Shown here: positions 1 through 12,300 of the stretch, one piece after another
How positions within the stretch are numbered: position 1 is the first letter of the stretch
Layout: each line of letters begins with the position of its first letter
Assembly (NCBI GenBank): GCA_012845835.1
Contig: JABAKD010000020.1
Coordinates: forward strand, 14,908,471 to 14,972,470
DNA from: Undaria pinnatifida
Taxonomy: Eukaryota > Sar > Phaeophyceae > Laminariales > Alariaceae
Direction of reading: 5' to 3'
Length of the DNA stretch: 64,000 nt
Program-made: the position numbers and the translations under genes
The notes under the pieces: generated by a model
What the model saw: the letters and a program-made list of their open reading frames with translations, nothing else
The model's database searches: none
Told to the model about the DNA's origin: nothing

Positions 1-317
1 TAGAATTAAAAAAACACTCCAGCTGTGAGATTGAATATTTTGTCGAAACTCATCTTTGCAAGCGGTGTGTGATACTCCCATCGCGCGTATTACGGGGTGT
101 GTTTCCTCATTAGTCTAAGGATATAGGTCGGCGATTCCCCTTGCAACTACAGCAGTGCAGCTATCAGGGTCAACAGGGCGATCTTAGTCAGTCTGTGCGC
201 GGAAACTATAAAACCCGTTTCTGAGGGGGACAAAATCTGACAGCTGTGGAAGGAAATGCATCAGTTTATCAAGCGAATCCTGTAAGTCGAATAACCGGTG
301 AGGGGAGGGCGGAGTTT

Positions 318-407
318 TTAATCCCTTTAGAGCCCCCGAACCCCTCCCTATACTCAATCCAAGTAATTTTGTTCCCCAAAACGGGTTTCCAGTGGTAAAG
401 GGGTTAA
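318..407 (+). repeat. MITE family A, copy 1
   Basis: A 90-bp element bounded by TTAATCCCTTTA and TAAAGGGGTTAA (terminal inverted repeats), with the family core AGAGCCCCC...CTCCCTATACT...GGGTTTCCAG. Five further copies occur at 8935, 15661, 16543, 22368 and 34197. Confidence 0.8.
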
Positions 408-818
408 GGACGTGGGGGCCTGGTTTTTATCTACCAATAGCTGATACTCTACGTACGTATATTCCGCTGTTGTTATAGTACCGGAGCTGTAAACGTCAAG
501 GTTTGTGCTGCTTCATCGGTGCGCGGCAGGATCTTTTTGATCATGTGATGTGACAGGATGGTAGTTGTTGTTTTTGTCATCGTCATGGGTCAGATGATCG
601 GCATGATCGTCTTCGTTGTTGTCGTTGTCATCGTCGTGTCGCCCTTGTACGGCCGTCGCCGTTGCCATCATGGTTGTTTACCCGAAACATGCCCACCCAC
701 GCCCACATCCTCCCCGTTCTTATCCCCTTTGCTGCGAAACGTATCCAACGCTAATTCGTTCTAAGTAGATTGGCCTCAACACTGTTGGTGCAGTACTTGC
801 GTGGTTAAAACCGGGGCC

Positions 819-1013
819 TTTCACGGGTCGGGTCGCTTCTCGCGGTTGGGTCAGCGTGACCTCACCCGACCCGACCCGACCCTTATAATTGAAAACCTCC
901 TGGCCCGACCCGACCCGTCACATTTCGAACACCTATTGACCCGACCCGACTCGCCCTGCGAGATTGTTGAACCCTCCTGACCCGACTCGCGGGACGGGTC
1001 ATGACCCGTGAAA
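819..1013 (+). repeat. Family B element: TIR-bounded CCCGAC-repeat element, copy 1
   Basis: Begins TTTCACGGGTCGGGTC and ends GACCCGTGAAA, so the ends are inverted repeats. The interior is built from degenerate (C)CCGAC pentamers separated by short spacers with TTCGAACA or TTGAACC. Length is 195 bp. Confidence 0.75.
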
Positions 1014-1105
1014 CCCCTGCTACTGCTGTACTTAGAACATCACTCCTGCACAGTCACATCTCACTCTGTCCCTTCCTTTGACGTCCTTTACCGTCCGCAC
1101 CGCGT

Positions 1106-1205
1106 CTCATCCTATCCCATCCCATCCCATCCCATCCCATCCCATCCCATCCCATCCCATCCCATCCCATCCCATCCCATCCCATCCCATCCCATCCCAT
1201 CCAAT
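1106..1205. repeat. CCCAT pentanucleotide microsatellite
   Basis: About 20 nearly perfect tandem CATCC/CCCAT units, with degenerate units continuing to about 1275. Long open frames across it in several frames result from the repeat. Confidence 0.95.
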
Positions 1206-2400
1206 CCCGTCCCGTCCTATCCCATCCTATCATTTCCCGTCCCATCCCATCCTATCCTTTCCCGTCCCATTCCATGGTATCACCTTTGTTGAGTGTATTC
1301 GCTTTTCGAGAGGGTTATGTAAAGATGGGGAGGAACACGTAGAAACAACGGATATAGTTTTTCCAGGTGCATTTCATGCGCTGGAGGTGCCTGCTCTACT
1401 CGTGTCGCTTGATTCTGCATGATGCTCCCCACATGTCCTCACGATATCGTACATCTCCCCTTTTTGCCGCGGCGACATTTAGCCCCTATCGATGAGCCTA
1501 TCCCCGCCCGCTCTATCCCGAGCACAGCGCACAATACGGGCCCTCTATTATTAGTGCTATTAATAAACGTTTTTTCCGGTCTCGGCCACATTACTTTGCC
1601 CAAAAATATATAGTTGTGTGCTCAAAATGTTTCTCAAAGATCATTACGTTTCTTATATCGTTTGCTATCGACGACTGCTGCTCTAAGGCGCATGTTTCGT
1701 ATTCCGCCGTTTATTATCGAATGTGAGCGTTTGAGCAGTTACCTACACCAGATCTGGAATAAACGAGCCTCAATTTCTTGTTTATAAATTCTGGGGCCCG
1801 TACTGCTGTGCTGTACCTGGTACTATGCAACCTCTTCTGTCCCATGTGTCGCGCAGGCAAGGCGCCGGGTTTTCGCGAGTGCAGGCCACGCGATCGAGCA
1901 CGGCCGCCGTCTCCTCCTAGACTTGCACCATTCCGGCTTAAAGCTTCGGGCCTTGGCTCGCCTCACCCAAGACGACGATGCCGCTACTCGTCAAGCTGTT
2001 AACAGGTGCGGTCGCTATTTTGACAATTTGTTTTTTTTTGCTTTTTTTTTGTTTTTTTTCTCAGTTTGTTCAGGTGTTTCGTTGTTTCGTTGTTACGTTG
2101 TTTTATCTTTGTAATTATGTGTGTTCTTGTTTTGTTTTGTTGGTTAGTTTGTTATTTTGTTTTTTTGTTATTTTTGTTATTTTTAGTTTTCATTATTTTT
2201 TTATTTTGGTGTTTTGTCGGGATGAGGAGACGAGGGAAATATCAAATAGTCGAATGTGACACGGAGAAGTTTGGTACGCTAGATAGTAGCGAGAAAACGA
2301 TGGCCATCACCAGGAGGCAGATGGCGACCACAAACGGCGAAACTATGAGGGCATAAGATAATCCTTGTTTTTTTATTCTTTTATATGGAAAAAAAACACG

Positions 2401-2647
2401 GGTTTTCACGGGTCGAGTCAACTGTCGCGGATCGGGCCGGGTCAGGGTGATCCGACCCGACCCCGTGAGAACGGGCCGGTTCAAGGTGATTCGACCCGAC
2501 CCGTGAGATTTGAAGACCTCCTCTGACCCGATCCGTTCCGACCCGTGATATTTCGAACTACCTTCTGACCCGACCCGACTCGACCCGGGAGAGTTTGGAA
2601 AGCTCCCAACCCGACCCGTGGGTCAGATTTTGACCCGTGAAAAATCC
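2401..2647 (+). repeat. Family B element, copy 2
   Basis: Begins GGTTTTCACGGGTC and ends GACCCGTGAAAAATCC, with the same interior of CCCGACCCGAC runs and spacers as copy 1. Length is about 247 bp. Confidence 0.78.
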
Positions 2648-2867
2648 TGGAAAAACGAACGAACGCCCAAGTGGGAGGTGTCTATCATGGGAGTAGGAAC
2701 CGTGCTCCGCCTCGATCGGGATGCGTGATCAATGGTAAAATGACTGAGGCAAGCAACAAGTGAGTACGCCCCCCCCCCCCCAGACGCATCCTCCCTCCTT
2801 CTTCTTGCATGCTTGTGTTTGTTTGCGTTGCCTTGTTTGGGTGGGGGAGGCTGAGGGAGAGGGAAGG

Positions 2868-3110
2868 GGGTGGGTGGGCGTGTACTCGTTTCAGGCATAG
2901 ACGTAGTGGTATGACCATAGGCCCTCGCCTCCATCCGATGCCGGGGCGGAGCACGTCGGGTTTTAACCGACCAGGCAGATATCGCGTGTACCAAGCGCGA
3001 AGCACCGTGACGTGATCGGCGAATGGCATGCAGGGTGAGCGGCACCCTGCTAGGAACCACCTGTGAAGCGGATTTCGGCACCTTATGCGCACTTGCTTGC
3101 ATATTGGGGT
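2868..3110 (+). repeat. Dispersed repeat family D, copy 1
   Basis: About 240 bp shared with 13820-13935 and 42430-42665. Landmarks are GTACTCGTTTCAGGCATAG, TATGACCATAGGCCCTCGC, GGGCGGAGCACGTCGGGTTT and GCGGATTTCGGCACC. No coding capacity recognised. Confidence 0.7.
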
Positions 3111-3378
3111 GTGGGGGGAGGGGGGAGGTTCCGTGTGTTTCGGCCTTTTTCATGTTTCCCCACGTCGCTGGAAACGTTTCAGTCGCTCCCGCCCCGCCGA
3201 AGCACCTTTGCGGCGCGAACCTAACCGAACAGAACAGAAAGTAGTGGCAAGCAGGAGAAGGATAATACTTCGCCCATTATTAGCAACTGCGTAGGCCTTA
3301 ATGCTTATGGCACGTTGAAAAAAAACGATGTAACGGGTCTCCGACAGGTCTCACGTCGGAGGTGATGGAGAAGGAAAA

Positions 3379-6300
3379 ATGGGTGCAGGAGAAGGAGGAA
3401 GAGGAAGAGGAGGAGGAGGAGGAGGAGGAGGAGGAGGAGGAGGAGGAGGGGGAGAAGGAGGAGGGGGAGAAGGGGGAGGGGGAGGAGGAGGAGGAGGAGG
3501 AGGAGGAGGAAGAGGAGGAGGAGGAGGAGGAGGAGAAGGAGGGGGACGAGGGGGAGGAAGAGGAGGAGCAGGAGGAAGAGGAGGAGAAAGAAGAGGAGGC
3601 GGGGAAGGCGGAGCACGAGCAGAAGGAGCAGCAGGAAAAGCAGGAGGAGGGGGGGCGGGCCGTGCCGTGTTCGACAATGGAAAACACCTGCCGCAACCAG
3701 AGAAACCCATTAGCGAGAGGCCGCTTCTGGTCGGCGGCACCATTACGGACGGAATGCGGACGAGTTCGACCAGCCAGAAGCTACCCCCGCCCGGCTGGTG
3801 AGCGTTTTTAACCCCTCACTCCCGCCCCCCCCTGCCACCACCGCCACCACCGCTATAACCGCCATTCATCACCTCCTTCGGCCCTCTGAAGTGCTCACTA
3901 TTATGTCAATAATTGTTCGCTCGTTTCGTCGTCTCTTTGGACAACTCCCTTGATGTATTCCTCGCAGCGTTTGGAGCGTGGCGCACCGCGGCAGTAGCGC
4001 CACCCACAGAGGGAACTCCCTGCCCGCTTTTGTGGAGGCGGTGAGGGTCGGGGCGGACGTGATTGAGCTGGACGTGGTCCTTTGCAAGACGGGAGAGGTG
4101 GGTGGGTGGGTGGGTGGATGGGTGGATGCTCTTCGAGAGGCTTCGCTGAGAGACGAGTTTGGGGGGGGGGGGTTGTGAGTTAAAACCCTTTTACTACTGC
4201 ACAAGTTAAGCTTGCCCACTCTTACTTACCCCTATCGCCCTAACCCTAAGAATAGTAAAGCTAACCTTGGCCATAACCTAACTCCCTCTAATCCCAACGT
4301 TATATCCCCGAAACTTTCTTTTTCCCCGCGCTGCAGACGTTATTCTACACTAAATCCAACTAGTTTGATCTCCGCCGCCAAGAGTTGTCCTACACTAGCC
4401 TCAAAACAATATTTTGCCGGAAAACGTCCTTTTTACCCCTGCAAAAACGTTATCGTCCACTAACTACAAGTCTTTTCGGCCCGATACGTGCTTTATTTAC
4501 CAGTGCACACTTCATCCTATACTAGTCTCACCTAAGGTTTTGCCCGAAGCGTCCTCCTATCGTAGCTTGGGTGCAGGCGGTAAAGAAATTATATAGCTGT
4601 TAGTACGAGGTGTTGAGGATAATAGGAGCGCGTTGTATGTGTTGTATGTGTTGCATGTATATGCTGTATGCGCTATACGGTGTTTTCGCTGTAGTGCTGA
4701 ATGTGGTATGTGGTGGATGTGATATACATGTGTAATGTATGTAATGTATGTGATGCATGTGGTGTATGTGTTGTATGTGTTGTATGTGGTGGATGTGGTG
4801 GATGTGATATGTGTACTGTATGTATTGCATGTGGTGTTTGTCATGTATGTGTTATGTGTGATGTGCGTGCTGTATGCAGTGTATGTGTTGTATGTGCTGC
4901 ATGCGCTGCTTGTGATGTTGACGTATGTGCTGTGTGTGCTGTGTGTGCTGTGTTCTGTATGTACTGTGTGTGGTGTATGTGGTGTATGTGTTAGATGTGT
5001 GACGTGTGTGCTGTAGACTATACATTGCATGTGCTGTATGTGCTGTATGCGCGTATGCGCTGCTTGTGATGCTGGTGTATGTGCTGTGTGTGCTGTGTGT
5101 GCTGTGTGTGCTGTGTTCTGTATATACTGTATGTGATATTTGTGCCGTCCTGTATGTTCTGTGTGTGCTGTGTGTGGCCCGACCTGTGATACTTTTGTGC
5201 TACCTCCGTCGTCTCTCGTACACCATGTGTACTTAATCTTTATCAAAGTAACCAACCCGTGGACATGACTAAAGTATATCAATGCGGCCCCGCCCCCCGC
5301 CCCCCTCTCGCAACCACAGGTGGTGGTGCACCACGATGCGGTCCTGGAGGGTGCATGGCTGCCGATGCGCAGCGTCGGGTTCGACCACATTCTTGCGGCG
5401 CACCCCCACACCGTTTCAATTGGGCAGGTCTTGGCCAGCCCGCCCCTACTGGACTCGGATATCCGCATCTACTTCGATCTGAAGGGTAACAGCATCGTCC
5501 GCCCGCTGATGGACGAGATTCTTCGCGCCGTTGTTCATGTGAGTTATCGTTCTTGTTCTTGTTCTTGTTCTTGTTCTTGTTCTTGTTCTTGTTCTTGTTC
5601 TTGTTCTTGTTCTTGCGCTTGTGCTTGTTCTTGTTCTTGTTCTTGTTCTTGCTCTTGTTCTTGCTCTTGTTCTTGTTCTTGTTCTTGTTCTTGTTCTTGC
5701 TCTTGCTCTTGCTCTTGCTCTTGCTCTTGCTCTTGCTCTTGTTCTTGCTCTTGTGCTTGTTCTTGCTCTTGTTCTTGTGCTTGTTATCATGCTCGTTCTT
5801 GCTTTTGTTCTTGTGCTTGTTATCATGCTTGTTCTTGTTCTTTTTCTTGTTCTTGCTCTTGCTCTTGTTATTGCTCGTTCTTGTTCTTGTTCTTGTTCTT
5901 GTTCTTGTTCTTGTTATTGTTCTTGTTCTTGTTCTCGTTCTTGTTCTCGTTCTTGTGCTTGTGCTTAATCTTGTTCTTGTTCTTATACCTGGTAATTCGA
6001 TATAAAGAGTAGCGGCATCGTCCGCACGCTGAAGGACGAGATACTCCGCCCCTTTGTTTACGCAAGGTTTAAGATAGTATATACCTTAGCTTTCTTGTGT
6101 CTCTGCGTTGCCGTCGTTTTGTCTGGTTGTTTTATGTTGTATCTTGATTGTGTATTTGCTTCGTTTTTGCTGTGTTTAATGATTGTGCTTTGCTGTGTCC
6201 TTATTGGGCGCGTTCGTGTGTGATCTGTGTCCCTTTGTTTGTTGTGTTATTTGTTGTGCGTTATCCATGTTCGTGTTGTTGCTGTGTCTACTGCGCGTGC

Positions 6301-9300
6301 CTCACTTTGCTTTTTATTTTTGCCTTGCCAGCTCTTTTCGCACACTCTAACCGTTTATCGTGCTTTGCTGCTGAACCCATCTTAGCGTGGTCACAAGACA
6401 GGCTCCAGTCCAATTGGGACTTGATTGTAGTGTACAGTATACAGTATACAGTACACAGTAGCCCCCTCCCGGTAAGGCGCTGTGGTGTGCGAGAGCAATG
6501 TGGCTGTGTTGTTGGGGGGAGCCGCCATATTCCTTACGGTGTATGAGTGATACTAAGTATTTCCCTGTTGCGTCAAACGATTTTTGACCACCTTATATCG
6601 GAATACCGCTCACTAAGCCTATTGTAGCGAGAAAACGGATACTAAATGCGGTCATTGTCACAGCATGAGTCCGCAACGTAGTGCATGCTACGCGCGAGTC
6701 GTGCAACTAACTCCTTCTTGCGTTTGGAGTCCCACAGCAGTATTAATTGATGTATCACCCTCTATGCTAGCAGCCCGTGTAGCACACTCACTTGGCTGAT
6801 CCTGCAATACTCGCAAAATGTGTTCGTCATGTTTTTTCTCTCAAGTCTCAAAGAGGTTTGACATGTTTCATCGCTGTGCCTTACGAACTGTACGTTGCTG
6901 TGTGCCTTGTTGTGTGCCTTTCCGTGTGCCTTTCGGTGTGCCTTTCGTGCGCCTTTCCCTTTTCGTGGGCCTTTTCGTGTGCCGTCGGTCGTCGGCCGCT
7001 CGTCGGTGAACAGGGAGGGTGGAAGGCGTCGCGTCTAATCGTGGCCTCCTTCGACCAGTTCGACCTCCTAGAGGTCAACGCGTGCCTCAAGGCTTACCCC
7101 GAGCTATCGGGCATCACCACCGCCGTCATCATGGACTCCGTACCCATCTCACTCGCCAGAGAAACCGAAGCCATAGGCGCTTCCTGGGTCTCCGTCGGAA
7201 AGGTGTGTGCAGTTAGTACACGGGCGTTTGCGGGTTGGGAGAGCGGGGTGTGGCGCGTGATCGCACTCATGCGCCCACGCAAGCGGCGTCTGTCTATCTG
7301 TCTGCCTGTCGAACGGTCAAACTGTCAAACTGTCTGTCAATCTGCCTGTCAAACTGCCTGTCTTTCAAGCTGTCTTTTAAACTGTCTGTCACAGTGTCTA
7401 TTAAGCTCCCTCTCTCGTTTGTCTTTCCTCTTTCCCTGTCTGTTTTTTTCTCCCTCTCTGCCCCTTTCTTTAGGTATTGCTTCATTCATACCACCATGAC
7501 ATCTACTGACACTACCAGCGACTACTCTGATACAGCGTTTAGCACCGGTATTAGATCGGTCTCGCTGTTGTTGCCACTGCTATTCTCTTCGGCTCTGACC
7601 CGATTTCACGATGGCATTAAATCCCTCCAAAAGCTAGAGGAACACTTTTCGAAGACATGCCCAATCCACGTTGAAGAATAAACCTCCTGCATAACTCTTT
7701 TTTAAGCTGAGTTAATAATAAACTGTGCGGCGTGTGCAACAGAACAACCTGAAAGCCGAGTTCGTCCGCGACGCCAAGGACCGCGGTCTGGGCATAATGG
7801 CGTGGACCGTCAACAGCGTGGAAGAAATGGAGATGGTCATGATGAAGGGAGTAGACGCTATCGTCACCGACCACCCAGAGAGGATCCCTGCCGTCGCGGC
7901 CAAGGTGAACGAAGAACAGGAAGCGTGTATATATACCGACGGAAATACCGATTACGTTACAGACGGAAGGACCTATCGAATATACTGACTGATCTAAAAA
8001 TCAAGCGATGCATATAGACGGAAGGTAGATGAAAGGACCGCCGCCGAAAGGGCCGACCGAAAGGACCGGACGAAAAGACCGAACGAAAAGACCGACCGAA
8101 GGTGCTGATCGAAAAAAAGGGTCGGAAATAAAAGGATATGGTAAGGATTGTGGGAGTGGACACCGTCGTTGTTCCGACCACCCCGAGAGAATCGCTGCCG
8201 TCGCGGCCAAGGTAAGCAAATAACGGGAAGGGCATAATACCGACGGAATTGCCGACCAATTGACTGACGGAAAGATCGATCGAAGCAGCCCGATCGAATA
8301 ATCGAGCGATAGATAGACGCAAGCATAAGGATCGGCCGCAAGGCCCGAAAGAAGGGCTGATCGAAACAAGACCGATCGATAAGACCGACTGAAAAAAGAC
8401 CGGCCGAAAATGCTGACCGAAAAAAAACGATCGAAGATAAATGGAGATAGTACTGATTAACGGAGTAGACGTGCCATCGTCACCGACCACCCGGAGAAAA
8501 TCTCTGCCGTAGTAGCGACCAAGGCGAGCGAACAACAGACGTATGCCAAAAATGTGTTTGGCAATAATGTGTCTGACTGACTGGGTTCTTCACTTGAAAA
8601 ATATCTCTTCGGAACACCGCCGTATGCGTGTGTGTTTGTTTCGTTTTCTATATCGTCAACCATGCAACTACGGCTTGTAGGCTCTGCGGAACCGGTCGAT
8701 GAGACCAACCGAAAGGGCTGATCAAAAACATCGACCGAAAATACCGAAACCGAAACGACCGACCGAAGAATCGACCGATCATGGACGCTTGCTACGATGG
8801 AGATGGTACTTTTTGGCGACAATATTTTCTGAATGAAATAGCTCCGAACCCAAAATCTTCGGAATGCCATTCTTGTTTTGTAAAATTATTATTTTGTATA
8901 ACTACGCCGTCGGTTTTGTTTGTCGGGTTGCACCTGAACGCCTTTACAACTGAAACCCCTTTTGGGGGACCAAATTACTTGAAGTTAGTATAGGAGGGAT
9001 TTGGGGGCTCTAAAGGGGTCAAGTTTGCACAAAATAAGTTTTATGGGTGACGTGTAGAGCCCCGCAAGCGAAAAGCCCCAGAATTTTACTGCATAATACT
9101 GATGGACCTCCACCGTAGCGTGCGCCAATGGAAGGGCCGATCGAGAAGACCGACCGCAACGACCGATCGAAAAACCGATCGAAGAAACCGGACGAAAAAA
9201 AATCGACCGGAAAGATCGATCGAAGAGACCGACCGAAACGACCGATTGAAGGACCGATCGAAGAGACTGGTGTAGAAGACCCGTGGAAAATACCGACCGA

Positions 9301-12300
9301 ACTGGCCAATCAGACCGTCGAGTGATATCTAGACAGACCGACCAAAGGGCCGATGGAAGGACGGACCGAATTGTCCCATAGGTTGATTGACTGGTCGAAG
9401 GACCGATCGAACGACTGAGCGATAGATAGACAGACGAGAGTACAGACCGACCCAGTGACCGACCTAAACCCCCCCGGTTTAGTAGACCAAGCGAACGAAC
9501 GGAGTTGCTTATTTTTCGACAAAATCGATTGATGTGACGCTGTGACCATTTCTTGGTTGACAGTGTTGTTTTCAACGCATGGCAAATGACCTCTTGTTGT
9601 TGCGGTAAATGTCGCTATATGATATGCCGTTTGTATCGCTTAAATCGCTTGTGATCTCGTAAAATAGTGGCTTGGCGATTGCAGTGAATACCGCTTGGTG
9701 TCGCGGTAAAAAACACTTTGGTGTTGTGGTGATCGTCCTTCGTGTTGCGGTATTTTCCGCCGGGGTTCGCGGTAAACGGCGCTGGATTACTGCTTGGTGT
9801 TCCTGTTCATAACCGCTTGTGTACTGCGGTACAAAACTGCTTGGTGTCCCGGTAAATAGCCGCTTGATGTTGCTGTAAGTAACCGCTTTATGTTGCGGTG
9901 ATTGTCGCTTGACCTTGCGGTAAATAATGCGGTTGCGTCTAACAGGTGGCGTTGGCGAAAGGTTTGATGGCATCCCTGGAGGCAGAGGCGTCAGGATTTG
10001 TGCCTGCGGAAGAAAACAATGTGTTGATTCAGCACGGAAGGCGCAGCGGCGGCGGCGACGATGTCGGTGGTGTTGGTGGTGGTGGTGGTGGTTGTGGTGC
10101 TGGTGCTGGTGCTGGCGGTGTTGGTGTTGGTGGTGCGGATGCTGGTGGTGTTAGTGGTGCTGGTGCTGGCGCTGACGCCGGTGCTGGTGGTGGTGGTGGT
10201 GGTGGTGGTGGTGCTAGTGCTGGTGCTGGTGCTGGTGCTGGTGCTGGTGCTGGCCTTGGTGGTCGGCCTCGTGGTTTGTCACGAATCCTCAAGACGCTTT
10301 ACAGGTGCGAGCGTTTTGTTTATTTCTGGTGTTGACGCTTTGCGTTTGTCTATTTTTTTTTTCCAGTTTGATGAACCACGTTCATACTGTTTTTCACGTT
10401 GATGTATTTCGACGCTTATAATTTATATATTCAGAGTGCAAACGGGTTTCCAATATTTTGAGCGACAATAGAGTTTCGATGTTTTCGGATTTGGTCGACT
10501 TTAGTACTCGTAAACGGCAAAATCGTTTCGATCTCTTCGGACGGTAGTACAGCAGCACTATATAGGGGTCCCCCAGTAAGGCTGTGGTGTGCGAGAGCAG
10601 CATGACCGCCTTATCGGGGGAAGCCGCCTTATTCATTCCAGGTCATGGGTGCACTTCCCCAGTCGCGCCAAACGATTTTGACCGCCTTATGCGGGGACCC
10701 GCCTTATATGGGGATACCGCCTTATCGAGGGACCTGTACTGCTGTAGGAGGGTTTCGGTGTTTTTGAAGATTTTTTTTTTCAAGTTTATGACTGGCGAGA
10801 ACGTTTATTATTGCGTTTTGGCGTCGAAACCCTTTCGATGTTTCTTGAAACGGGCGGCAAACCGGGGCTTCTTCCTCTTCCCCCGCTAAAAGTTTAGTCG
10901 TAAAAATATCCGAGGAGACGCTCGATTCGCCACCATGCAGTACCCATGTACACGGTTCCCCGTCGGGGTGGTGGGCTTTGAGTTCCCGACAGGGCCGCAA
11001 GCTGAAAAGGGGGGAGATGACGCATGATACGAAGGAGGAAGTTTTTTTTTGGTTGAATTTTTTTGTGAAGGAACGGGCTTCTTAACCCAATGAATTTTTT
11101 TGTGAAGGAACGGGCTTCTTAACCCAAAAATCGTCGGAAATTTTTCGTTATTTTTTGCGCACCATATTTTCGTTGTGTACCTTCAGTAGGCCTTGCGATG
11201 GTGCATCTGGTAGCAGTGTTAATTGCCTCCGAATCGGGTTCGGGGGGGGGGGGGGGGGGGGGGAGAAGCTCCTGGAGTGAGTAGTACGGAGTATTAGAAA
11301 AGAAAATGGCGCAAGCACCTCGTCCGTAGCATGCGTCTGCTGTAAAATCTCTTGTAAAACCTAAAGAAAAAATAATTAGCCACCGCCCCTTGTAGCCGGG
11401 CAAGCAACACCGACTATTCATACGAAGCTAAAACGAGTTGACCCATTTTCCGACTCCTGAAATGATCCTTGTCTAACGCGAAGTGTTTTGTCCCCACTTC
11501 GGGAGTGCGGTGTTAACAGGGTTAACAGCTTGTAGTCTATACGCGCGCGTCGTGGCGGTTGCGGGGCGGGGGCGTGAACGCATTTGTTTTTCTTGCCTGA
11601 CGTTGTGCTAGGTCTTTGTGGGCTCCCCGCCGGTCGCTGGTATCTGCCACCGCGGACGCTAAGGCCATGACCACGCTTTGCGCCAACTCTCCCGCCGTAG
11701 GAAGCTACGTCACTGCCTCCCCACAGGTATGATGTGCTATATTTATGTGATAGGTGAGGGTGTTTTTTGTTCCCACTTTGGAGGTGTTTCGTGTGCCGTG
11801 CCTGGTTTATTTTTGATGTGGGGATGTTTTGTATCCATTAGGATGTTTGTGGTGTTTAGTTTGGGTGGGTGTGTTTCCCTGCATGGATGTTGTCTTGCAT
11901 GACAGGTGTGGGTGTGTTTGTATCCATGATTTTGGATGTGTTGTGTGCGCTGTGGGTGTGGGTGTGTACTTGTCCACGATTTGGTGTATATGGTATTGGA
12001 CTGTGTGGATGTACGGTTGTGTGTGGTATTGGGTTGATTGTGTGGCGTTGGGTTGGGTGTATGGTTTTGGGTTTTGGGTTGCGTACGTGTCCTTGGTTTC
12101 TTGTGTGTGGTATTGGTATTTGTTGTTTTTGGTATTGATTTGTGCTTGTATCCATCGTTTATTAATGAGTGTTTTGGTGAACGTATTGCTGTGTGTGTCC
12201 ATGTTTTTGTTTGTATTGATGATTTGGGTGTGTATTTTTGTGTGTGTCAACTCTTATTCGCGTATGAACGAAAAAAAGACGCGAATGAAGCGGCCAACAC

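Larger units (their letters stand above)
8000..9480. repeat. Degenerate GACCGA(AA)-rich array carrying pseudo-exon copies
   Basis: Irregular tandem of GACCGAxCGAAA-like units, on both sides of the two GDPD exon copies at 8139 and 8441 and of a MITE A copy. It fills most of the intron between the 7743-7904 and 9946-10304 exons. Confidence 0.75.

Noticed and set aside
1106-1205. Telomeric repeat
   Set aside because: The unit is CCCAT, not a known telomere unit such as CCCTAA, and the array is internal and short.
3298-3811. Several long overlapping open frames of poly-Ser, poly-Leu, poly-Pro and poly-Glu
   Set aside because: They are six-frame shadows of the GGA microsatellite. Only the plus-strand Gly frame has a phase-compatible donor into the GDPD gene.
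4557-5468. 303-aa minus-strand His/Thr-rich open frame
   Set aside because: It is the reverse translation of the TGTATG repeat plus the antisense of a true GDPD exon; no domain and no splice context.
8783-8830. A third GDPD exon-end copy (GATGGAGATGGTAC)
   Set aside because: The match lies in the terminal repeat of a family C element (GACGCTTGCTACGATGGAG), which explains it better.
9575-9940. CRISPR array
   Set aside because: Units are degenerate, contiguous and lack unique spacers; the genome is eukaryotic.
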